A stretch of 64,000 nt of DNA from Macrolepiota albuminosa. Lineage: Eukaryota > Basidiomycota > Agaricomycetes > Agaricales > Agaricaceae. The notes under the pieces were generated by a model. It was not told where the DNA came from. It saw only the letters and a program-made list of their open reading frames with translations, and did not search any database. Below, in pieces: positions 56,949-64,000 of the stretch (its first letter is position 1; every line of letters starts with the position of its first letter). A program made the translations under genes and the position numbers. The stretch spans positions 1,350,183 through 1,414,182 of the forward strand of contig JAMWFC010000117.1 of NCBI GenBank assembly GCA_027475525.1. Reading direction: 5' to 3'.

Positions 56949-59900
56949 ATGGACTCCTGGCCAGCCGCTGAGCGAGCTCGGACAACTGAGAGTCTTGCGA
57001 GGAAAAAGAAGCGGAAACCTGCCGTGGGGAGTTACCCGGAGGTAGATGTGGGTGCTGGTGGACCGAATGTCGTCACTCTCGTCGAACGCGACGGCCGTTT
57101 CGAGTGGACTTACCTTGTTGAAGAGAATAGTCAAGGTGGCAAGACTCGTCTGGAGATATGTCCTTTCTGACATGTGAAGCTTGCAGTCAACCCGCTCCGT
57201 CCAAGTAAAAACACGACTATTTTCCCTGCGACGCGTCCACTACCCGATCCGCTAGTGAAATCAACTATTCTCCAGAGTGCAGAACGCGGTGTTGGTTCTA
57301 ATTAATTCTTGCGTTGATAATCTGGAGCTTAGAAATCTACAGGCGAACTTTCTTCGTACCTATCTTCCAGATGTCGACATACCAGCCGAGCTCATCCGCG
57401 ACCAACTCACCCAAGACGCTAAAATAACGGAGAGTATGAAAAAGTTTGATCCTTACACGAGGAATCTGCTTCAACCTGTCGTAACACGCGAACTAGCGTT
57501 TCTAGCATTTCCCATGGGTGAATTGAACTGCGATTTGAGTATGTCTTGGTTTGTGTCTAGAAGAAATTGTCTTGGTCAATCGTTTCTCTATAGATATCTC
57601 CCCTTTTCATGATTTGAGACGTGGAATCGTCTTCAAACCTTCTGCTCATCCATTACGAACATTCAAGACACCCATACAGCAGATAGCTAGCACCATTCCC
57701 GGGCAGCAAGGTGTGTTTCTACTTCAGCTCATTTTCCATCTTCTAATACTTGATCCAGTGCCTTATCTCGCTGTTCGCACATTTGGACAGACTAGCTTTT
57801 TAGAAGTCGATACATCTAGTACTACGCCATGCCTATGCCTTATCTCGCTGTTCGCACATTTGGACAGACTAGCTTTTTAGAAGTCGATACATCTAGTACT
57901 ACGCCATGCCTAACTGAAGTTGCCACTCTCTCGCATAACGACACCGGCGGACGTGCAATAGTCGATGTCACCTTTCGACTTCGCCGTTTTCCTCTCTAGT
58001 TGTGAATGACCTTGGTTCGGTTTATCATTGCAGTATTATGGATGGTGACAAGACTTTGTAAGGCACTTTTTACTCTTATCCGTATAATCGTTTTACTCTC
58101 TTCAGGGACCTAATTCACCCTGCCACCGAGGGCCAGCTAAACCGTTTTTGGCGTCTAGCCCGCGGTGCAGCAGATACAAACTACCTTCTCGCGTCTGAAC
58201 ATTCTCTTACCCAGATTGACATCAGGGTATGAGATTCTCTTCTTGCCAAGGCGCATCATTAAAAACTATCCAAGGTTAATGAATCTACTGAACTTTTCTC
58301 TTTGATCGGAACGGGCGTAGTGACGTCTGTAGAAGACCAAGGAACTGATAACATTGTTAAACTATGCACAACCAACGAACTTGTATGGATCGACACCCGA
58401 TTTTCTCGGAAGCCTCTCCTGGCTTACAAGCATGGCCGGGAGTATGACCGTTACCTGGAAGTACGGACAAGCCCATTGTCATCTGGTAGGTCTAGATGAC
58501 CCCTTTGTGCTTTATATCTCACAAAGTATCATCATCATCCAGCAGTGACCTTGCTGACTTCTTGCTCCAACTCGTTGGTCACTTTATATGACGTTTCTCG
58601 TTCCGAAGGCCAGCCTATCTACATTAATGCTGCACCCTATTGTTTCTACTCAGACAACGACGTATTTGCTTCGTACACAGGCAGCACGCTGTTCAGGCAT
58701 CCCTTGCACAAAAACCCAGATACTTTTAGTCTAATTCGGTTGACTGAGCGAGGCAGCTTGCATAAAATTGACTTGAGTGGGTCGGAAGAAGGCGGGGAGA
58801 CTTTTGAAGTCTCTTGGAATACTAAAGTGAAAGAACTTGAGACGACGCCACTACATGTTTTCAAACCCCCGTACGCCGATCAGGCTTTTGCTGAAACCGA
58901 TTTGTCTCTCGCATACAACCGTACGTTCAGTGACAGGGTTTCTTCTCTTCATTCTCTGATATTGGAGCTGAAACCGATTTGTCTCTCGCATACAACCGTA
59001 CGTTCAGTGACAGGGTTTCTTCTCTTCATTCTCTGATATTGGACATAGATATTTTATGTCTCCATGAACAGGAACGAGAGCAAAGAGAGGAGAAAACGCC
59101 GATGCCGTTTACAATCTGCTCGAAATCATTCCAACGTTTTGGCAAGGATTAGATGCCCCATTGGAGCATATTCTGACAACGTAGTTGTGGTTTCCATCGT
59201 CACGAAAATCGATTGCTCATTGTATATCAATTGTAGATATGACGCAGTCCTACGAGCCGGGGATGAACCGACACAAACTTCTAGAGCTGACTTTCTGACG
59301 GAATGCGTCATAAACTCTACGAGGGGATATCGCGTACTAGTCCAAGGCCGATTTTCCCCCAATGTTCTCGCAAAGGGCTCGTCGTGGCATAAAAACCTTA
59401 CTGCGGTCCTTCAGCGGCTTGACCCAACGTTTCCGGATGATGCCAAGAATGGCGCAGAAGCGTTCAAGCAATACGATCTCGCTGAAAATCCGAAACGGTC
59501 CGTGGAGTCTTTCAGATACGAGAAAGTGGCCCGCGAACAATTGGCGTTGGACCTTGCTCTATCTGCGGACATTTTCTCCTCACAACCGTTCTCACGCGGC
59601 TCCAAAGAAGATCCGGCTCTAGAAGATTTGACTCAAACTCTGTCATTAGCGAGTGAACCCCCTCCAGTGGACTTTGGATACCTCCGGCCAAGTTATTCTA
59701 GCCTCCGGTCAAGCTATTATAAAAAGGAAGAAACGGACGAGTCTGAAGCTTCAATGGGTGTTCGCTCTCTGCTGAAGGACTGGCAAGTTGGCACGGATCC
59801 AGAGAAATACGTATTTGTAGACCATTATGATGGAAACGCTTCTACGCCACAGACAACTCAAGAAACGGACCTTGCGCATGGATCGGAATTACCTTTTGGG

Positions 59901-60170
59901 ACACAATCGCAGCGTCCGCCTACGATTCTAGCTGCCTCTGCTGTTCCACCACGATTGCCGAGAGTTGTGGCCCAGTCACAGCCTGATATCGGAGGGGTAA
60001 CGTCACGCGCTTTTGGATATATGAGTCAGATGCCTTTGTCGAGTCAACCCCAGATGCATTCTTCACAGGAGTATATGATGAGCACTCAGGTTTTGCCTGG
60101 GGCACATGGTGGGCGGCCAACGCTTCCTAAGAAGAAGTCGATGACGAAAAAGCGCGTCGGAGGCTTCTAG
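56949..60170 (+). CDS. RRN6: RRN6-like RNA polymerase I core-factor subunit
   Basis: Rrn6 (human TAF1C) is part of the core factor that recruits RNA polymerase I to rDNA promoters; its N-terminal half is a beta-propeller. The likely start is 56949 (MDSWPAAERARTTESL) with RKPAVGSYPEVDVG; the frame is open from 56847. Later exons give NLQANFLRTYLPDVDIPAEL, KFDPYTRNLLQPVVTRELAF, VPYLAVRTFGQTSFLEVDTS, GQLNRFWRLARGAADTNYLL and NELVWIDTRFSRKPLLAYKH, then LVTLYDVSRSEGQPIYI. The disordered C-terminus has SQMPLSSQPQMHSSQEYM and ends LPKKKSMTKKRVGGF, the basic tail of this family. About ten introns are needed. Two 77-bp duplications fall inside: at 57759-57912 removal alone keeps the frame (PCLTEVATL); at 58890-59043 the junction lies in an intron. 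Confidence 0.75.
57759..57912. repeat. 77-bp exact tandem duplication #15 (probable assembly join)
   Basis: Copies 57759-57835 and 57836-57912, in an RRN6 exon. Removal of one copy alone restores the frame. Confidence 0.97.
58890..59043. repeat. 77-bp exact tandem duplication #16 (probable assembly join)
   Basis: Copies 58890-58966 and 58967-59043, spanning an RRN6 exon end (ETDLSLAYN) and its intron. Confidence 0.97.
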
Positions 60171-60498
60171 CTAGTTACATGTGACACAGTCTGATGAGAA
60201 AAACTTGTAATAATTGGTGCCATCATAATAACCATCGCCATCAGATCTACATGTTCTCGACCCATGGACAGGTCCATTCTGTCTTGGGCTGAAGTTCTTC
60301 AGCTGGATATGCAAGATTCTCTGTTCTGTGCATAGAAACATAGAAAAGACACAGTCCGGCGTTTGGCGGAAAATGTGGATTGTTTTTTTTTTTTTGATTT
60401 ACGTAAATGGAAGGGGTTATTCGGTTCCATGATGAACCTGGCCACGATGGGGGACCATCGCATAACAGGTGTGGCAAGGTTCAATCTCTGCCCTGCAC
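60171..60498. other. Intergenic, 328 bp
   Basis: This holds the 3' flank of RRN6 and the promoter of the next gene. A run of T lies near 60385-60396. No other feature is seen. Confidence 0.4.
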
Positions 60499-61842
60499 AT
60501 GCGGATTTGCACAATCCTCCTCGCCGCAATCCCTTGCGCTTTATGCCGTCATAATGTTACCGTCGACGACCAAGATCCCGCTATCGTCTACCATCCTAGA
60601 TCAAGCTGGGCTCTTTCGGCCAACAACTCCTTAGATATAGGTAGCGCCCACATGCTCACCCAAGACCCCGCGGCGACAGCCACCTTCACTTTTACTGGTC
60701 TGTACTATCTCAGTTTCCGTCTTACCATGACTTTATTTTCGCTTCAGGCGTAGCCGTTTCTTATCTTTCTCCTTTATGGCCCTATAGGGTCAATACTGCT
60801 CTATCGCTAGACTCTGGGCCAATAGTGCTTCTTGATCTTGTCGATGACAGTCAACCCGACGTCGGACAAGGTCCCGAAACTGTGCAATCTCATGTTATTT
60901 GGAGCTCAGGCGAGCTCCCAAATACGCAACATACATTGATCATCTCAGTCGGTGTTGGCCAACCATACGCCGTCGTTGACGCTTTAGTGTAAGTAACAAC
61001 ACATGGCAAGCCTCGCGGAGTCATGACTCATGCTGATTATCTCCCTCAGTTATACTGCCCTTGATCAAAACGATGTAACGACCTCTGCTCCCGCAAGTTC
61101 TACCTCAAGTACTCCAAGCAGCACACGAGCATTCTCTACTTCCGCTTCCAGTTCCAGTTCCAGTTCCAGTTCGGCTGCAGCTGCAGCTGTGACGTCGGCG
61201 TCGGCAGACGCGTCAGAGTCAACACACGTGGTTCCAATCGCGCTAGGTACCGTATTCGGAGTATTGGCGTTACTACTTATCCTCCTCGGAATATGGTTCT
61301 ACATTCGACGAAAGAGGAGACCGACGTCGGAGGCATGGACAGTACCGGGGACTCCCTATCCTGGTTCCCCTCCAGTCGTAACTGCAAAGTCCAATGTGCC
61401 AGTAATAGAAGTCAACGGCAGCAACTATGCCTCTGCTGGTGTTACCCAATCATATGACAACAGCTGGGGAGGAGGGGCAGCATTAGGCCTTATCCCTGGT
61501 GCGATGTCCCCTGCGGTGGCTGCGTCGTATGCCCAATCATATGCGAGACCGGTCCAGGCGTCAGACACAGATCAACCTAAAGACGATGATGGGTGGCAGG
61601 GCACGACTGCTCAAATCGCACAACGCTATATGCGTTCGCCTAATCGATACCAACCAACTACTTTATCCACCATCACCGAAACTTCACCACAAGGATCACC
61701 TCTCGCTAATTCGCCAGGTTCTTATACTGGGGATTTGTCAAATGATAGTGCAGGTGTAAATACCACCCCGGAAAATCGGGAACCCCCGTTCCCAGTTCTT
61801 AAGTCTGATAGACCTTCCCATCCCCCAGCCTATTCCCAATAA
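60499..61842 (+). CDS. Secreted-start single-pass membrane protein, poly-Ser/Ala stalk
   Basis: Exon 1 (60499-60697) starts MRICTILLAAIPCALCRHNV, a signal peptide with a likely cut after ALC. Exon 2 (60748-60988) carries an extracellular domain of about 130 residues with YLSPLWPYRVNTALSLDSG and SGELPNTQHTLIISVGVG, beta-rich in appearance. Exon 3 (61050-61842) encodes a Ser/Thr stalk with nine Ser then five Ala in a row, one helix (VVPIALGTVFGVLALLLILL), a basic stop (IRRKRRP) and a cytoplasmic tail ending RPSHPPAYSQ, a PPAY motif. All phases agree. Such proteins are abundant in mushroom-forming fungi and their role is unknown. The last residues of the window's other orphan membrane protein (31.5 kb) are not similar. 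Confidence 0.82.
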
Positions 61843-62014
61843 GTATTCACTTATATCAGTCTTCCCGTCAGCTCCCAGATGAGAACAGATATGTGAACGA
61901 TTTTAGTTGTTCGATTTCCTAGCCTTTGTGACAGTCCATAATACCTGGGTAATTAATTTAATACCAAACTAAAACATGCATATGTGGATATCGATGATTC
62001 TATATGATAATTTC

Positions 62015-62797
62015 TTATCTGGTTCGGAACATTTCAGCAACACTTTCCAGCCATGCTTTACGTTCACCGCCCCAACCTCCAAGCCTCATCATCTTCCGGC
62101 TTGGAAGACTTGGATTGCCATTTGTTTCCAATTCCATTTGAGCCATCAAGGCTCGATTTTTGGCACGAGTAGACCAATGATGCGAAAGAGTCCACCAGAG
62201 AATGCTGTCGCTGGAAAAGAAGACCCCCCTAAGAGTCTCCTCACACCCAGGACTGCAAGTGGGTATTTGTCCTATCAGACGACGCATCGTCCGGACGAAA
62301 ACACGAGGGAAGTATAGCAGAAGAGGCGGATCCAACCCTGGTGAGAGATGAGCATAAAGACGTCCCGCCTATGCCGTTTAGATCCTACAGATAAGGTCTG
62401 TACAGACGTCGGTGACGAACCGCGCACCCATCCGCTGGTAGTTCCCGTCAATAACCCAACCTTTGTCACTTTCCGCCATGGCAACGAGAATTTTTGCTTT
62501 AAACTCGTCTTCTTGAGTCGTCTGCCAGCCCGGGTTCCAAAATAACCGGTCAAGGGAGATATATGGAACCCCAAGGATTTGGGCAAGTTCAATCCCAGTG
62601 GTACTCTTGGATAAATTGGTCCGCGAACTGACCCTCCTCACACAATCCAGCTTACCTTGCCAGTTCCTTCCCAATAATGACAGAGACGTCAGCTTCCAAA
62701 GCTAAATATCCATAGTAAAAGAGTTTCTACCACTGTTGCCGATAATGTGGACCTTGTAGCGTCCTTCACTGTCGCCCAACAGTGGAATCCTCGTCAT
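62015..62797 (-). CDS. P-loop kinase of the adenylate-kinase-like/FlaR type
   Basis: These small P-loop NTPases resemble adenylate and shikimate kinases; substrates are unknown. The start at 62797 gives MTRIPLLGDSEGRYKVHIIG, followed by NSG. The Walker A loop is completed by an 11-nt exon (62656-62666), giving GNSGTGKS across three exons, then TTGIELAQILGVPYISLDRL with FWNPGWQTTQEDEFKAKI. WVIDGNYQR is the family's second motif. Then come LDPPLLLYFPRVFVRTMRRL, CEETLRGVFFSSDSILWWTL and SHHWSTRAKNRALMAQ. The stop is at 62015. The protein should be about 220 residues. Confidence 0.78.
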
Positions 62798-63288
62798 GGT
62801 TATTGTTGACAAGACAAAGTCCGAATGAGTCACTTGGGTTGCATGTGATCGCGCACTTAACCCTGTTCTGTCCGATGATTTCACAAGCAAATACGTACAA
62901 GTCATGTTCGTGATATGTAAAATTCCTTGAAGAGGTGACTAGTAGTTTTCAATAGGGCTGTAATATTATGGGCCAACTGGGCCTCTGAGATCGAATGAGA
63001 AACAAGCATCTGAGCAAAAGGACGACAATATTGGGAGAAAAATTATGGGCCAACTGGGCCTCTGAGATCGAATGAGAAACAAGCATCTGAGCAAAAGGAC
63101 GACAATATTGGGAGAAAATTGACGGAGTCAAGTGACAAGGAACGCGGTTTCTCGCTTGCAATCGGTATTGATATCACAATTCTTCATTCGAAAGTCTTGT
63201 TATCACTACCCTTCTAGCTCCACTCAACGCTGCCCTATCGTGCGCCTGCACGAAGCTGGTTTGTCCGCCAGTTAAGTAACCGAGCTCT
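62798..63288. other. Divergent intergenic region with a 77-bp duplication
   Basis: This separates the P-loop kinase and the carrier gene. Apart from the duplication at 62965-63118 nothing is recognised. Confidence 0.4.
62965..63118. repeat. 77-bp exact tandem duplication #17 (probable assembly join)
   Basis: Copies 62965-63041 and 63042-63118, intergenic. Confidence 0.97.
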
Positions 63289-64000
63289 ATGGATGGAAAA
63301 ACGTTTGATGTTTCTTTCCAACTCAAGCCTGTCTCACTGACGCTAAGCCTCCAGGATATCTAATCCTCTGTATGACCCGGTTGCCCTCCACGATGCTCTT
63401 CGACGTATGTATACATTCCTCTTGTCGTCTACAATAATTTGAAGTGGGTGCTTTAGGCAACAGGGCCGCTGTATGTGCAGTCTCGGCCAGTCTTGTCTCC
63501 ACTTTCGCTGGGTACCCGGTACGTGACCTCACAGTAGTCTTTTCCTGGAATCTCAATCTTAGTACTACGTTGCACAGCTGGACTCTCTCAAGTCCAGGCT
63601 TCAGATAACGAGGACCCCCATAACGAATCTCAATCTTAGTACTACGTTGCACAGCTGGACTCTCTCAAGTCCAGGCTTCAGATAACGAGGACCCCCATAA
63701 CTATTCCTAAACTGGCCGGTCTTGTATATAGAGAAGAGGGCATTACGGGCTTTTATCGCGGATTTTGGATACCCCTCTTCACTATTTCATTCGTCCGTAA
63801 GTGCTGAGTACTTCTTCGTCAGTCCTGGGCCATCTCGTTTTTACTAAATACCAGGCGCGGGGAGCTTCACGATATACACCAGCACCAAAGAGGCCTTTAA
63901 CGAGCGCAACATTCTCTGTCGCGATAGTGTAATCGATGCTGCTCTTACTGGTGGTGCCGGTGGTGCCATGTCGGGGGCTTTGATATCCTTCACCAGCTGT
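63289..64000 (+). CDS. Mitochondrial carrier family (SLC25) protein, 5' part only
   Basis: SLC25 carriers move metabolites across the inner mitochondrial membrane. A likely start at 63289 (MDGKT) joins across a 52-nt intron (63303-63354) to ISNPLYDPVALHDALR, then NRAAVCAVSASLVSTFAGYP and LDSLKSRLQITRTPITIPKL. PLDSLKSRLQ, split by an intron after YP, is the PxD/E-x-x-K/R carrier signature. YREEGITGFYRGFWIPL and RAGSFTIYTSTKEAF end the first repeat. The second repeat begins DAALTGGAGGAMSGAL and is cut by the window end. The 77-bp duplication at 63548-63701 covers intron and exon; removal of one copy gives RTPITIPKLAGLVY in frame. The substrate cannot be told from this part. Confidence 0.85.
63548..63701. 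repeat. 77-bp exact tandem duplication #18 (probable assembly join)
   Basis: Copies 63548-63624 and 63625-63701, in the carrier gene. Removal of one copy alone restores the frame. Confidence 0.97.

Noticed and set aside
1176..63701. The 77-bp duplications as a new biological repeat system
   Set aside because: The units share no sequence, no boundary motif and no gene context, and the constant period equals a common assembler k-mer. Removing a copy repairs genes. An assembly artefact explains everything.
1..64000. tRNA, rRNA, CRISPR or bacterial-type operons
   Set aside because: No B-box-like GGTTCGAAtCC within a foldable cloverleaf, no rRNA motifs and no regularly spaced repeats were seen. 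Gene structure is eukaryotic throughout. Weak tRNAs with introns could still be missed by eye.

Overview
The window reads as nuclear DNA of a filamentous basidiomycete, probably an Agaricomycete. Almost every gene is interrupted by short introns of about 48-60 nt with GT..AG ends. Coding density is high, genes sit on both strands with very short intergenic gaps, and the gene families (DUF6699-type protein, MED16, Nce101, RRN6, fused NNT, Ser/Thr-rich single-pass membrane proteins, a non-LTR retrotransposon with RNase H) are typical of that group. This is ordinary chromosomal gene space, not an island or a virus.

Layout: RLP24 (+) and ATG2 (-) fill 0.1-8.0 kb. At 9.1-13.3 kb an RPA2-like paralog (-) and a canonical RPA2 (+) stand back to back with a 5'-truncated LINE between them. 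NAA25/MDM20 (-), NCE101 (+), a PSMG3-type proteasome chaperone (-) and MED16 (+) follow to 21.9 kb. An AT-rich, gene-free island lies at 21.9-23.5 kb. Then come a chromodomain protein (-), a four-exon BRI3-like small membrane protein (+), a Crb2/Rad9-type checkpoint mediator (-), a single-pass membrane protein (+), a DUF6699-type protein (-), a UDP-sugar transporter (+), mitochondrial transhydrogenase NNT (-), a DHDPS-family aldolase (-), PUS4 (-), RAD54 (+), LIN1 (-), a PQ-loop vacuolar transporter (+), a LisH-CTLH-CRA protein (+), a poorly resolved LRR-like gene (-), mitochondrial uL3 (-), RRN6 (+), another single-pass membrane protein (+), a P-loop kinase (-), and the 5' part of a mitochondrial carrier (+) cut by the window end.

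Functionally these are mostly unrelated housekeeping genes. A loose theme is genome maintenance: RPA2, an RPA2 paralog, the Crb2-like mediator, RAD54 and a chromodomain protein. Several pairs probably share a promoter (PSMG3/MED16, NAA25/NCE101, PUS4/RAD54, LIN1/PQ-loop, uL3m/RRN6).

The strongest unexplained structure is not a gene. Eighteen places carry a perfect head-to-tail duplication of exactly 77 bp, each of unrelated sequence, cutting through exons, introns, intergenic DNA and the LINE. Where the effect on reading frame can be judged, removing one copy restores a natural frame, and in five cases one further base must be restored at the right edge of the second copy. This is the signature of de Bruijn-graph contigs (k = 77) concatenated without trimming their overlap, not of biology. 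Any gene model crossing these points should be treated as artificially broken. I did not find a convincing undescribed biological system; the RPA2 paralog and the chromodomain protein with an unrecognised C-terminal region are the best candidates for new biology.
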